Shown: positions 1 to 8,390, counted from the stretch's first letter. The stretch is 52,215 nt of DNA from Chloroflexota bacterium (GCA_005880945.1 VBIU01000022.1:1-52215); one strand, 5' to 3'. Program-made: numbers and translations. The notes: generated from the sequence alone by a model not told the origin.

Positions 1-368
1 ACCTTGTACTGGGGGTTGAAGATCAGGAGCGCCGCCGCGGAGACCGCGATCGAGATGCCGACGGTGGCCACCAGCGTCGAGTTGTCGAAGCCCGGCTTGC
101 CGATGACGGGGCGAATGAACACCATGTGCATGGCGTACGCGAACGCGGCAGCGGCGAGAACGCCGAACGGCAGAGCGACCAGGATCGGCAGATGGAGGAA
201 TGCCACCACCCAGTAAGCGCCATAGGCGCCCACGACGAAGATCGCCCCATGGGCCAGGTTGAGCAAGCGGACGGCGCCCCAGACAAGGGTCAGGCCCAGC
301 GCCATCAGCCCGTACACGGAGCCGAAGAGGACTCCTCCCCACACCGCCTGGACGAACTGTGTGCTCAT
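1..368 (-). CDS. livH: Branched-chain amino acid-type ABC permease LivH, C-terminus cut by window edge
   Basis: This is the N-terminal 122 residues of a LivH-family inner-membrane permease; the rest lies beyond position 1. Reading the minus strand from an ATG at 368 gives MSTQFVQAVWGGVLFGSVYG, then a hydrophobic region with GLMALGLTLVWG and LLNLAHGAIFVVGAYGAY, the typical LivH start in which an N-L-A-H-G segment follows the first membrane helix. At least three membrane segments are visible. The ATG overlaps the livF stop codon by 4 bases (365-368), so it is translationally coupled to livF. A LivM partner is expected next, outside the window. The substrate cannot be read from the sequence. Confidence 0.9.
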   Translation of the reverse strand, partial: MSTQFVQAVWGGVLFGSVYGLMALGLTLVWGAVRLLNLAHGAIFVVGAYGAYWVVAFLHLPILVALPFGVLAAAAFAYAMHMVFIRPVIGKPGFDNSTLVATVGISIAVSAAALLIFNPQYK

Positions 369-1066
369 CCCAGGTAGCTCTCCAGCAGGGCCTTGTCGCG
401 CAGCAGCTCAGCGGCCGGCCCCTCACGGACCAGCGATCCGGTCTCCAGCAGGTAGACACGGTCGGCCAGGCCGGCGACGTGATTCGCGTTCTCGTCGGCA
501 AGCAGGAGCGACATCCCGCCTTCTTTGACGGTCTGGATGCTCGCGTAGATCTGCTGGGTGGTCAGCGGCGCAAGGCCCAGCGACGGTTCGTCGATGAGGA
601 GGATCTGGGCTCTCGACATCAATCCGCGCCCAAGCGCCAGCATCCGCCGCTCGCCGCCGGAGAGGGTGCGCGCGAGCTGACCGCCTCGCTCCTTGAGCCA
701 TGGAAACAGCTCGTAGACGTGGCCGAGACGCGTGTTTCGCTCGGCCCACGTCGGGCCGTGGTAGGCGCCCATCAGGAGATTCTCGAGGACCGTCATCTCG
801 GGAAAAAGCAGGTCGCCCTGCGGTATGTGCACGACGCCCGCGGCGGCGATGGCGTCGGCCCGCCAGCGCGTGATGTCCTTGCCGTTGAGGAGCACCTGCC
901 CCGCACGTGGTGGCAGCAGTCCGGTGATGGCGCGAAGGAGCGTCGTCTTGCCATGGCCGTTGGGACCGAGGACGATCACGCCCTCCCCGTCGTTGACGAC
1001 GAGGTCGATGCCATGCAGGACCTCGCTGCCCGCATAGCCCGCGGCCAGGCCCTTGACCTCAAGCAT
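365..1066 (-). CDS. livF: Liv-type ABC transporter ATPase LivF
   Basis: Cytoplasmic ATPase of a branched-chain amino acid-type (HAAT) importer, 233 residues, the usual LivF length. Visible motifs are Walker A GPNGHGKTT (residues 34-42), the signature LSGGER (135-140) and Walker B ILLIDEP (155-161). All catalytic motifs look intact, unlike its partner LivG. The start overlaps the end of livG by 8 bases and the stop overlaps livH by 4, so the three genes form one translationally coupled unit. The family also carries amides, urea and other small solutes, so 'amino acid' is a family label only. Confidence 0.93.
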   Translation of the reverse strand: MLEVKGLAAGYAGSEVLHGIDLVVNDGEGVIVLGPNGHGKTTLLRAITGLLPPRAGQVLLNGKDITRWRADAIAAAGVVHIPQGDLLFPEMTVLENLLMGAYHGPTWAERNTRLGHVYELFPWLKERGGQLARTLSGGERRMLALGRGLMSRAQILLIDEPSLGLAPLTTQQIYASIQTVKEGGMSLLLADENANHVAGLADRVYLLETGSLVREGPAAELLRDKALLESYLG

Positions 1067-1829
1067 TGGCGGGCTCCGCGTCGGGGCCCATCGGCCGGAG
1101 CGTGCCGAGATAGACCTCGATGACGCGCGGATCGCGAAGCACCTTCGAGGGAGGCCCTTCGGCGATCTGCTGGCCGTGATGGATGACCAGGATTCGATTC
1201 GCCAGCGCCTGGACCGCCTTCATCACGTGCTCGATCATCAGGATCGTCACCCCGGTCCGGGCCACTTTCCTGATGAGGTCGATCATCTGCGTCCGCTCGG
1301 CAGGGTTGAGCCCGCCGACAGGCTCGTCGAGAAGGAGCAGCTCAGGGCGGGTGGCAAGCGCTGTCGCCAGCATCAAGCGCTTGCGCGCCAGCACGGGCAG
1401 GCTGCCGGCACGAGCGCGCTGAAGGCCGGCCAGCCCGCACAGCGCGAGCGCGTCGAGGGCCGCCTCGATCGCGGCCGGCTTGAAGGACACGAACGGGTCC
1501 TTGCCCTCGCGGCCGAACGTGCTCCCCACGAGCACGTTCGTGAGCACCGTCTGGCTGTCAAAAGCCACTGTGGTCTGGAACGTTCGCGCCAGGCCGCGCC
1601 GGCAGATGTCGTGGGGACGAAGGCCCTGGATCTCCCGGTCCCGGAACTTGATCACGCCGCCGGTTGCCGGGTTGATGCCCGAGATGCAGTCGAACAGCGA
1701 CGTCTTGCCGGCGCCGTTGGGCCCGACGATGGCGTAGACCTCGCCGGGCTCAACAGCAAAGCTCAGGGCGCTGACCGCGAGCAGGCCTCCGTAGGCCTTG
1801 CTGACCTTCAGGCACTCGAGGATCGGCAC
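1059..1829 (-). CDS. livG: Liv-type ABC transporter ATPase LivG with degenerate signature motif
   Basis: Second ATPase of the Liv-type importer, 256 residues, starting at a GTG 34 bases after the binding-protein gene. Walker A GPNGAGKT (36-43), Walker B LLLLDEP (164-170) and the switch histidine in MIEH (H201) are present. The ABC signature is abnormal: where relatives have a YGQQRR-like segment before the Walker B helix, this protein reads SLPVLARKRLML (143-154), so the conserved glycine of LSGGQ is absent. In a LivF/LivG heterodimer this would leave one composite ATP site with a weak signature, as in asymmetric ABC transporters. A sequencing error is unlikely because the frame is open on both sides. 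Confidence 0.9.
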   Translation of the reverse strand: MPILECLKVSKAYGGLLAVSALSFAVEPGEVYAIVGPNGAGKTSLFDCISGINPATGGVIKFRDREIQGLRPHDICRRGLARTFQTTVAFDSQTVLTNVLVGSTFGREGKDPFVSFKPAAIEAALDALALCGLAGLQRARAGSLPVLARKRLMLATALATRPELLLLDEPVGGLNPAERTQMIDLIRKVARTGVTILMIEHVMKAVQALANRILVIHHGQQIAEGPPSKVLRDPRVIEVYLGTLRPMGPDAEPANA

Positions 1830-1863
1830 CGCTACAGCCTGGTCTTGCGGTCTCTCCGGGCCC

Positions 1864-3210
1864 CTACCTCATCCAGCTGGGGAGCACAAAGGTGCCGCTG
1901 GTGAAGGGCGTCGGGGACACCACCTTCTGCACGCCGTCCTGGATCTGCACGATGATGTGCGGCTGGCCGATAGAGGCGTCGGCGGTCTGCGCGGGGAACT
2001 GCACGCCGGTGTGATCCACGAATGAGATCGAGCCAGTGGTGCCGCGCCAGATGACCGACTCCGTGGCCTTGGCGACGGCCTTGTAGTTCTTGGGGTCACC
2101 GGACATCGCGACCGCCGAGGCCCAGACGTTGACCTCGTCGTAGCAGCCGCCGGCGTTCGCCCAGCCGGGCTGGGCCCCGAACTTCGCAGCGTAGCGAGAC
2201 CGGAAGTCGTTGCCGATCTTGTCCGGCAGGAGCCCGAGCACCGTCGCCCAGACGATTCCATTGGCCGCATTGCCGGCCAGGGTCAGGTATTCGGGCACAG
2301 ACGGCCCGTACTGCTGGTAGACCAGCGTCCTGGTCGGGGTGGCCGCCCATGCCTTGGCCATCGCCGCATCGTCGGCAGGCGAGAAGTCGCTCGTGAACAG
2401 CACGCTGGGCGCCGCTTGCTTGACCCTGGACAGGGTCGGGCCCCAGTCGGGCACCGAGCCTTCGGTGACGCCGTCGTTGCTCACCACGGTCCAGCCGAGG
2501 GCCTTGATCTGCGTCTCGAAGCCGGTGGCGATGACGGTGCCGTAGGCGCTCTTGCCGCTGATGATGGAGCAGGTCTTGGCTTTGACGTTGAGCAGGCCCT
2601 GGTTGAGGGCGCCGTCGACCCAGAAGGCGAAGCCCTGTCCATACCAGGCCTCGGTCGGGTCGCACTGGAAGATGCCCCAGTACTTGCTAGGGTTGCCCTT
2701 GTATCTCTGGACCCACGCGACCTGGGTGTTGACGTTGTAGTACAGGAGTCCGGCGTTCGCGACGATGTCGAACTCCGGGCCGGAGGCCAGGTGATAACCC
2801 GAGAAGATCACGTCTGCCTTCTCGACGCTGACCGCCCGGTTGAACGCGGCTGTGATCTGGTCGGTGGTGGAGTCCTTGTCGTCGATCTCGACGTAGTCGA
2901 GGTGCCAGCCGATGAGCCCGCCCCGGGCGTTGATCTCGTCGACCGCCATCTTGACGCCGTTCGCCATCTCCTTTCCGTCAGAGGCGATGACGCCGCCGGT
3001 CGGGTAGACGCCGACGACCTTGAGCGACCCCCTGGAACCGGCGCCGCCTCCGGTGGACGACTTGGGTGCGAGCGCGCTGCCCGCCAGGCCGCCGACCACC
3101 AGGCCCCCGACCGCGCCGGCGGTGCCGGCCAGAACCTGCCTCCGGGTCACCTCGCGCTGGGTGATTGGTGTTGTTGGTGTTGTTGGTGTTGCTGGTGTTT
3201 CGCTCGCCAC
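1864..3210 (-). CDS. Liv-type substrate-binding protein with Tat signal
   Basis: Extracytoplasmic binding protein of the Peripla_BP_6 family. The frame is open further upstream, but GTG at 3210 is the likely start because AGGAGG lies 6 bases before it; this gives 448 residues. The N-terminus carries a threonine/proline stretch encoded by a 9-base tandem repeat, then a twin-arginine signal TRRQVLAG (Arg 23-24) followed by a Gly/Ala/Val hydrophobic region. This suggests export by the Tat pathway and either anchoring or cleavage near GSALA. The body begins KVVGVYPTGG, as in Liv-type binding proteins. It sits 50 bases after the Gfo/Idh gene and before livG. Confidence 0.88.
   Translation of the reverse strand: MASETPATPTTPTTPITQREVTRRQVLAGTAGAVGGLVVGGLAGSALAPKSSTGGGAGSRGSLKVVGVYPTGGVIASDGKEMANGVKMAVDEINARGGLIGWHLDYVEIDDKDSTTDQITAAFNRAVSVEKADVIFSGYHLASGPEFDIVANAGLLYYNVNTQVAWVQRYKGNPSKYWGIFQCDPTEAWYGQGFAFWVDGALNQGLLNVKAKTCSIISGKSAYGTVIATGFETQIKALGWTVVSNDGVTEGSVPDWGPTLSRVKQAAPSVLFTSDFSPADDAAMAKAWAATPTRTLVYQQYGPSVPEYLTLAGNAANGIVWATVLGLLPDKIGNDFRSRYAAKFGAQPGWANAGGCYDEVNVWASAVAMSGDPKNYKAVAKATESVIWRGTTGSISFVDHTGVQFPAQTADASIGQPHIIVQIQDGVQKVVSPTPFTSGTFVLPSWMR
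3164..3199 (-). repeat. Four tandem 9-base units in the binding-protein signal region
   Basis: Four consecutive units of the form (A/G)(T/C)TGGTGTT lie at 3164-3172, 3173-3181, 3182-3190 and 3191-3199, the middle two identical. Read on the minus strand they encode repeating Thr/Ala-Thr-Pro triplets just before the twin-arginine motif. The unit length is a multiple of three, so gain or loss of a unit keeps the frame. Confidence 0.9.
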
Positions 3211-3260
3211 TTCTATCCTCCTGAACTGGGCCGATGTGAAGCCGGCGCGCCGGCGCGCCC

Positions 3261-4289
3261 TTAAACCTTGTAGTCGACCTTGACCGGTTTGCCGTTGTTG
3301 GCGGCGGACTCGTCGATCGCGAAGCACACCGCCATCGACCTGTACGAGTCGTGGATCGACGCATGCGACTCGACGTTGTTCTCGATGCAGTCGATGAAAT
3401 GCCTGATCTCCGGCACGAACGGGTGGTGTGTCACGTCGCCGGAGGAGGGCTCGATGGTCGGGAAGGTCCAGTAGTCCAACGAGCCGGGATAGTGCTTGCG
3501 CGAGAAGACGCGGTTGTTCTGGATCGTGCCGTCCGTCCCGAACAGGCGGACGTTGAAGATGTACGGCGTCTCGCCTTCGATCACCGACGAGAGCTTGCCC
3601 ACGGCCCCGTTTTCGAATCGGAGCGAGGCCACCATCACGGGGTCGTACTCATAGTTGAGATCCTTCTTGGGGCCGGCCGAGAAGGCGGCCACCTCGCTGA
3701 TCTCTCCGGCGAAGTACCGTATCGCGTCCGCCGCATGGCAGCCCGCGCTGATGAACGAGCTTCCACCTTTCTTCTTCGCCACGGCCCACGGATAGCTCGG
3801 GTACTCGGTCTTCATGGGGTGCCAGTAGTCGGCCTCGGCGTAGATCATCCTTCCGAGCACGCCATCCGCCTGAAGCTGCTTGACGGTCTCGAACTGAGGG
3901 TTCCAGCGCAGCACGAACGAGGTGACGCTCTTCACCTTCGCGTCCTTGACCGCGTGGTAGATGCGCTTGACCCCTGCATAGTCGAGGGCGATCGGCTTCT
4001 CGATCACCACGTGACGGCCGGACTTCGCGGCCCTCTCGATCTGCTGGGGCCGCACGTCGGGCGGCGTGCACGACGCGACGATCTTGACGCGGTCGTCATC
4101 GAAGAGCTCGTCCTCGGATGCGTACTCGCGGGCCTCGACGCCGTGCTGCTTCAAAAGGCGGCCGGCCTTGCCGGGCGTGTGATTGTAGATGCCGGTTATC
4201 TCTGTCAGCGGGTGGTCGCGAAACGCTTTGACGTACTCACCCGCAACCCAACCGGCGCCGAGGATCGCAACTCCGTATTTTTTGGTCAC
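3261..4289 (-). CDS. Gfo/Idh/MocA family oxidoreductase
   Basis: NAD(P)-dependent sugar or polyol dehydrogenase-family protein, 342 residues, with an N-terminal Rossmann fold (ILGAGWVAG, residues 9-17), the family EKP motif (97-99) and a C-terminal alpha/beta domain with SAGCHAADAIRYF, matching the GxHxxD catalytic region. The start is GTG at 4289. It is the first gene after a strong sigma70-like promoter (4323-4351) and is followed after 50 bases by the Liv-type importer genes. The context suggests that the imported compound, or a product of it, is oxidised by this enzyme, which would point to a polyol or sugar-like substrate rather than an amino acid. That link is inference. Confidence 0.88.
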   Translation of the reverse strand: MTKKYGVAILGAGWVAGEYVKAFRDHPLTEITGIYNHTPGKAGRLLKQHGVEAREYASEDELFDDDRVKIVASCTPPDVRPQQIERAAKSGRHVVIEKPIALDYAGVKRIYHAVKDAKVKSVTSFVLRWNPQFETVKQLQADGVLGRMIYAEADYWHPMKTEYPSYPWAVAKKKGGSSFISAGCHAADAIRYFAGEISEVAAFSAGPKKDLNYEYDPVMVASLRFENGAVGKLSSVIEGETPYIFNVRLFGTDGTIQNNRVFSRKHYPGSLDYWTFPTIEPSSGDVTHHPFVPEIRHFIDCIENNVESHASIHDSYRSMAVCFAIDESAANNGKPVKVDYKV

Positions 4290-4322
4290 CGCGTGCGCGT
4301 CCCCTCCCCCAAGACAGTGGGT

Positions 4323-4351
4323 AGCCTATGGAGCCCCGGCGGTGCTGTCAA
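4323..4351 (-). promoter_or_regulatory. Sigma70-type promoter for the Gfo/Idh-Liv operon
   Basis: On the minus strand, TTGACA (4346-4351) is separated by exactly 17 bases from TAGGCT (4323-4328). The -35 is a perfect consensus match and the -10 keeps T1, A2 and T6. The predicted transcript starts near 4316 and contains a purine-rich GGGGAGGGG stretch ahead of the GTG at 4289. Confidence 0.75.
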
Positions 4352-4428
4352 GCGAAGAAGGGGTCGCGACGGGCGATGTTAGAGTCATTGCGCGCTCACG
4401 CACTGACATTTAGGCGAGAGGAGGGGAC

Positions 4429-5022
4429 TTGGCTTACGACCGCAAACAGGGAGGCCACCAGGTCGCTCAGGCCAACCGGCCCGACTACCGCCTCGAGGTC
4501 GGCCGCGCCGAGGTGCCGGTGGGCGAGGCGCGAGGCTTCTCGATACTCGATGAGCCGCGCGCTGCCACGCTGAGAGCCTGGGTCGCGGCCCTGATTCCGG
4601 AGGCGGGGAACCGGCCCGACGCCGCCGCGGTCGGCGCGGCCGAATACATCGATGCGACGGTCCTGCAGGTGCCGGCTTTGCGGCCCTCGCTGCTGCAGGG
4701 CATCGATCGCATCGAGCGCCTGGCGGCGGCGAGAGCAAATCGAGCCTTCACCAGCTGCGCTGCCGACGAGCGCGAGCGCCTGCTGCGCGAGTTCGAGGCG
4801 GAGGACGCAACCGACGCTTTCAACATGGTCCGCGACTTCACGTACGAGGCGTACTACGGCCATCCGCGTGTGCTCGCGGCGCTCGAAGCCGGAACCGGGT
4901 GGAGCGCCACGTCGCCAACCCAGGGCAGCGCGATGGCGCCCTTCGACGAGTCCCGCCTGCGGCGCGTCCGGTCCCTGCCGCCGCAGTGGCGCCGCGCGGG
5001 CGGGCCGGCCCCGAAGCGGTGA
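4429..5022 (+). CDS. Gluconate 2-dehydrogenase subunit 3-like protein
   Basis: A 197-residue protein resembling the small (gamma, subunit 3) component of membrane-linked GMC dehydrogenases. Support comes from the family-like C-terminal segment FNMVRDFTYEAYYGHP and from its overlap (GTGA, 5019-5022) with a GMC flavoprotein gene. It starts with TTG, preceded at good distance by a GAGGAGGGG ribosome-binding site. Many relatives carry a Tat signal that exports the folded flavoprotein partner; none is visible here, so the complex may stay in the cytoplasm. No cytochrome c subunit gene follows. Gluconate itself is not implied; the subunit serves several sugar and polyol dehydrogenases. Confidence 0.78.
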   Translation: MAYDRKQGGHQVAQANRPDYRLEVGRAEVPVGEARGFSILDEPRAATLRAWVAALIPEAGNRPDAAAVGAAEYIDATVLQVPALRPSLLQGIDRIERLAAARANRAFTSCAADERERLLREFEAEDATDAFNMVRDFTYEAYYGHPRVLAALEAGTGWSATSPTQGSAMAPFDESRLRRVRSLPPQWRRAGGPAPKR

Positions 5023-6614
5023 GCGATGAGACGCGGCCGGACGTCCTCGTCATCGGGTCGGGGGCGGCCGGCGCGGCGCTCAGCCTGCGGCTCGCCGAGC
5101 ACGGCGCGCGGGTCGTATGCCTCGAGCAGGGCGACTGGGTCGACCGCTCGCGGCTACCAAAAGCCAGCCTCGACTGGGAGGTGAGGGGGCGCCGCTTCTG
5201 GGCGGCCAACCCCAACGTGCGCCGGTGGCCCGCCGACTACCCGGTGGGCAGCGAGGGCGAGAACCCAGTCGACATCTACATGTACAACGCGGTCGGCGGC
5301 AGCACCATCGGATTCGCGGGCAATTACTGGCGGCTGGCGCCGTCGGATTTCCGCGTCAAGACCCTCGACGGCGTCGGCGTGGACTGGCCGCTGACCTACG
5401 AAGAGCTGGCGCCTTACTACACGGTCAACGAGTCGGTGGTCGGCGTTGCCGGTCTGGCCGGCGATCCCTGCGGCCCCGAGCGAGATCCCCTTCCGCTGCC
5501 GCCCGCGCCGCTCGGCAGGCCAGGCGAGCTCCTTAGAGATGCGTACGAGAAGCTCGGGTGGTACTGGTGGCCGACCGAGCAGGCGATAGCGACGGCGGCC
5601 TACGCCGGCCGCGCCGCCTGCGACAACCGTGGGTGGTGCACCTTCGGCTGCCCCCACTCCTCATTGGGCACTGCGGACGTGACCTACTGGCCGAGAGCGC
5701 TGAAGGCCGGGGTCGAGCTGCGCACCGGCGCGCGAGTGCGCGAGATCATGACCGGGCCCGACGGTAACGCTGTCGGGGCCCGCTATTACGGCGCCGATGG
5801 GTTGATCAAGGAGGCGAGGGCCCCGGTCGTGGTGGTGGCATGTGGCGGACTCGGCACACCACGCCTGCTCATGCTCTCGTCCTCGCCGAGCCATCCGGAC
5901 GGCCTTGCGAACTCCAGCGGAATGGTCGGCAAGAACCTGATGACGCACGTGCAGAGCTTCGCGGTCGGACTCTTCGACGATCCTGTGGAGGGATGGCAAG
6001 GGACCTGGGGCGGCACCGTCTCGACCCGCCAGTTCTACGAGAGCGACTCCTCTCGCGATTACACCCGCGGATTCATCATGAGCGGCTGCAGGGGCTGGTC
6101 GCCGCTCAACCTTGCGCTGCAGGTCGCGCCGTGGGGTGCGGGACATCATGCCGCGCTGGACCACCGAATCAACCACGAGATCGTCATGTACCTGTGCGGC
6201 GAGGACCTGCCCGAGGAAACGAACCGGGTGGAGCTCGATTGGGATCACCAGGACCGGTCCGGGCTGCCCGGGATCCGCACCCACTACACGCTTGGTGAGA
6301 ACAGCCGGCATCTGGGGACCGACATGATCGCGCACGGCCGCCAGGTGCTCGAGGCCGCCGGCGCCGCGTCGGTGAGGGATTTCGGCCTGTCGCCGATCTG
6401 GGGCTGGCACCTGCTGGGAACAGCCCGCATGGGAGACGATCCCCGGACGTCGGTGGTGGACGGGTCCCACCAGGCGCACGATGTTCCGCGCCTGTTCGTG
6501 GTCGACGGCAGCAGCCTGCCCACGAGCGGCGGCGTCAACCCGACGGCGACGATCCAGGCGCTCGCCCTGAGGTGCGCGGACCGCATCTGGGACCGCCGGC
6601 GGGACTGGAGCTGA
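5019..6614 (+). CDS. GMC family FAD-dependent oxidoreductase (large dehydrogenase subunit)
   Basis: FAD flavoprotein of the glucose-methanol-choline family, about 531 residues from the GTG at 5019, chosen because it overlaps the previous stop codon and sits directly before the Rossmann strand. The FAD-binding motif is VIGSGAAGAAL (11-21) with the ribose-binding acid in CLEQGD. Near the C-terminus WHLLGTARMG and GVNPTATIQALA carry the conserved catalytic His and the HPT/NPT-type motif of GMC dehydrogenases. A cysteine-rich GWCTFGCPHSS segment is seen mid-protein. It forms a two-gene unit with the subunit 3-like gene. It probably oxidises a sugar, polyol or alcohol; the substrate is unknown. 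Confidence 0.88.
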   Translation: MSDETRPDVLVIGSGAAGAALSLRLAEHGARVVCLEQGDWVDRSRLPKASLDWEVRGRRFWAANPNVRRWPADYPVGSEGENPVDIYMYNAVGGSTIGFAGNYWRLAPSDFRVKTLDGVGVDWPLTYEELAPYYTVNESVVGVAGLAGDPCGPERDPLPLPPAPLGRPGELLRDAYEKLGWYWWPTEQAIATAAYAGRAACDNRGWCTFGCPHSSLGTADVTYWPRALKAGVELRTGARVREIMTGPDGNAVGARYYGADGLIKEARAPVVVVACGGLGTPRLLMLSSSPSHPDGLANSSGMVGKNLMTHVQSFAVGLFDDPVEGWQGTWGGTVSTRQFYESDSSRDYTRGFIMSGCRGWSPLNLALQVAPWGAGHHAALDHRINHEIVMYLCGEDLPEETNRVELDWDHQDRSGLPGIRTHYTLGENSRHLGTDMIAHGRQVLEAAGAASVRDFGLSPIWGWHLLGTARMGDDPRTSVVDGSHQAHDVPRLFVVDGSSLPTSGGVNPTATIQALALRCADRIWDRRRDWS

Positions 6615-6675
6615 GCCCTTCAGCACGCCGCATATTAATTAGTAGACGCGCGAGGGCGCCGTCACTTATCGCGGA

Positions 6676-7665
6676 ATGTCAGACTTTTTGCCGTTGAAGC
6701 AGACGGCGCTCGATGAGCCGACCATCCGCGACGCCATCGCCGCTGCCGCCCGCATCCGGCCCCACCTTGCGCCCACCCCGCTCCGCCAGTCGGCCGCCCT
6801 CAGCGAGATCCTGGGCGCCGACGTCTACCTCAAGCACGAGCACCATCTCCCCACCGGCGCGTTCAAGGTGCGCGGGGGCGTGAACCTCATCTCGCAGCTC
6901 ACTCCGGCGGAGCAGGAGGCCGGTGTGATTGCAGCGTCGACCGGGAATCACGGCCAGTCGGTCGCATATGCGGCAAGGCTTTTCGGAGTCAGGGCCATCG
7001 TCTGCGCTCCCGAGAACGCCAACCCCGGCAAGGTGGCCGCGATGCGCGAGCTCGGTGCCGAGGTGAAGCTGGTCGGCTCCAGCTACGACGAGGCCCGCCT
7101 CGCGTGTGAGCGGATGGCTGCGGCGGACGGATATCGCTACATCCACTCCGGGGACGAGCCACTGCTGATCGCCGGCGTGGGCACCCACACGCTGGAGATC
7201 CTGGGTGAGCAGCCACGCATCGACACGATCATCGTTCCGATCGGAGGCGGCAGCGGCGCGGCCGGCGCCTGCATCGTGGCGAAAGCGATCGACCCCGGGA
7301 TCCAGGTCATCGGCGTCCAGTCGGAGGCGGCACCCGCTGCTCATCAGTCGTGGCGCGGCCATCGCCTGGTCGAGGTGGCAAGCCACACGTGGGCTGAGGG
7401 CCTGGCCACCGGAACCGCGTTCGAGCTGCCGCAGCGGATCCTCCACCGGCTTCTCGACGACTTCGTGCTGGTGAGCGACGACGACCTCAAGGCGGCGGTT
7501 CGCTCGCTGCTCGAGCGCACGCGGACCCTGGTCGAGGGCGCCGGCGCGGCGCCGTTCGCCGCAGCGCTCGCGCTCAAGGACCGGCTCGCCGGCCGCAGGA
7601 TCGCCCTCATCCTGACCGGCGGCAACATCTCGATTGCACAGCTCCGAACCGTGCTCGGCGAGTAA
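6676..7665 (+). CDS. Threonine/serine dehydratase-like PLP enzyme
   Basis: Fold-type II pyridoxal-phosphate enzyme, 329 residues. The PLP lysine is in TGAFKVRGG (K64), the substrate loop is STGNHGQ (88-94), and the phosphate-binding loop is GGGSG (190-194). It lacks the C-terminal ACT regulatory domain of biosynthetic IlvA, so it resembles catabolic threonine ammonia-lyase or serine racemase-type proteins that yield 2-oxobutyrate or pyruvate. It starts with ATG 61 bases after the GMC gene; that gap has an AT-rich patch (6632-6643, TATTAATTAG) unusual for this genome, possibly a promoter -10 region. Confidence 0.85.
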   Translation: MSDFLPLKQTALDEPTIRDAIAAAARIRPHLAPTPLRQSAALSEILGADVYLKHEHHLPTGAFKVRGGVNLISQLTPAEQEAGVIAASTGNHGQSVAYAARLFGVRAIVCAPENANPGKVAAMRELGAEVKLVGSSYDEARLACERMAAADGYRYIHSGDEPLLIAGVGTHTLEILGEQPRIDTIIVPIGGGSGAAGACIVAKAIDPGIQVIGVQSEAAPAAHQSWRGHRLVEVASHTWAEGLATGTAFELPQRILHRLLDDFVLVSDDDLKAAVRSLLERTRTLVEGAGAAPFAAALALKDRLAGRRIALILTGGNISIAQLRTVLGE

Positions 7666-7671
7666 TCGGCG

Positions 7672-8094
7672 GTGCCGGTCCTGGAGCTTCCTCCCGCCGT
7701 CGACCACTTCCTCAAGCTGCCGAATCCCGCGGTGATCGCGTGCGTCCGGCCGGACGGGTTTCCGATGAGCGTGGCCACCTGGTACGACTGGCAGGACGGC
7801 CGGATCCTGGTCAACATGCACGAGAGTCGCAGCCGGCTGCGATGGATGCGCGCGAACCCGAAGGTCAGCCTGACGGTGCTCGGCGAGGACTGGTATCGCC
7901 ATGTCAGCCTCTTCGGGCTGGTGGTCAGCATCGCGGACGACACCACGCTCGCGGACATCGACCGCTTGAGCCGGCGGTACACCGGCAGGCCGTTCTCCAA
8001 GCGGACGGCCAAGCGCGTCAGCGCATGGATCGAGCCCCACGGCTGGCATGGCTGGGACGACGAGGGGGAGATCTCCAGCCGGCCGGTTCGGTAA
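7672..8094 (+). CDS. Pyridoxamine 5'-phosphate oxidase-family (PPOX) flavin/F420-type protein
   Basis: A 140-residue split-barrel protein starting with GTG, 6 bases after the dehydratase stop, so probably cotranscribed. The N-terminus (FLKLPNPAVIACVRPDGFPM) and the segment MHESRSRLRWMRANPKVSL match the PPOX fold seen in small FMN- or F420-binding oxidoreductases of Actinobacteriota and related phyla. The C-terminal WIEPHGWHGW is also usual for this group. Cofactor and substrate cannot be told from the sequence; I do not assign PdxH itself. Confidence 0.78.
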   Translation: MPVLELPPAVDHFLKLPNPAVIACVRPDGFPMSVATWYDWQDGRILVNMHESRSRLRWMRANPKVSLTVLGEDWYRHVSLFGLVVSIADDTTLADIDRLSRRYTGRPFSKRTAKRVSAWIEPHGWHGWDDEGEISSRPVR

Positions 8095-8109
8095 CCCCCG
8101 GAAGTGGAC

Positions 8110-8122
8110 TAACCTGGGAAAC
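8110..8122 (+). promoter_or_regulatory. Possible leaderless promoter of the zinc finger gene
   Basis: A TAACCT -10-like hexamer (8110-8115) ends 7 bases before the ATG at 8123, the spacing seen for leaderless transcripts whose first base is the A of the start codon. TTCGGT lies 17 bases upstream as a weak -35. No Shine-Dalgarno sequence precedes the ATG. Confidence 0.4.
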
Positions 8123-8365
8123 ATGAGCAAGGGGTTCGGGGAATCCGACATGGCTCAAGTCCAGAGCGACCGCGCCACCAGTGAGAGCGTGCGGCGGCTG
8201 ATCGACGAGAACCAGCGCCAGGCGGAGCACGCGACCACCCGCCGAGCCGAAGGGACGTATGGCCTGTGCGAGGACTGTGGTCAGACGATCTCGGCGGAAC
8301 GCCTGAGGTTCCTCCCCGACGCGACGCGCTGCGTGAGCTGCCAGGCCCGACTAGAGCAGCGCTGA
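8123..8365 (+). CDS. DksA/TraR-type C4 zinc finger protein
   Basis: A small 80-residue protein that is essentially the zinc finger end of the DksA/TraR family: C49-x2-C52-x17-C70-x2-C73 in GLCEDCGQ and TRCVSCQA. The long coiled-coil that reaches the RNA polymerase secondary channel in full DksA is absent or reduced to a short helix (residues 15-42). It resembles the short TraR- or YbiI-like forms. The ATG at 8123 was chosen for its leaderless-type promoter; ATG at 8150 is an alternative. It may act on RNA polymerase during stress, but only the fold is supported. Confidence 0.8.
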   Translation: MSKGFGESDMAQVQSDRATSESVRRLIDENQRQAEHATTRRAEGTYGLCEDCGQTISAERLRFLPDATRCVSCQARLEQR

Positions 8366-8390
8366 CCGTCCGGGCTACGCTGATCGAGCG

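Noticed and set aside
3164-3199. Tandem repeat considered as a CRISPR-like or regulatory repeat
   Set aside because: Units are 9 bases with no spacers and lie inside a coding region in frame.
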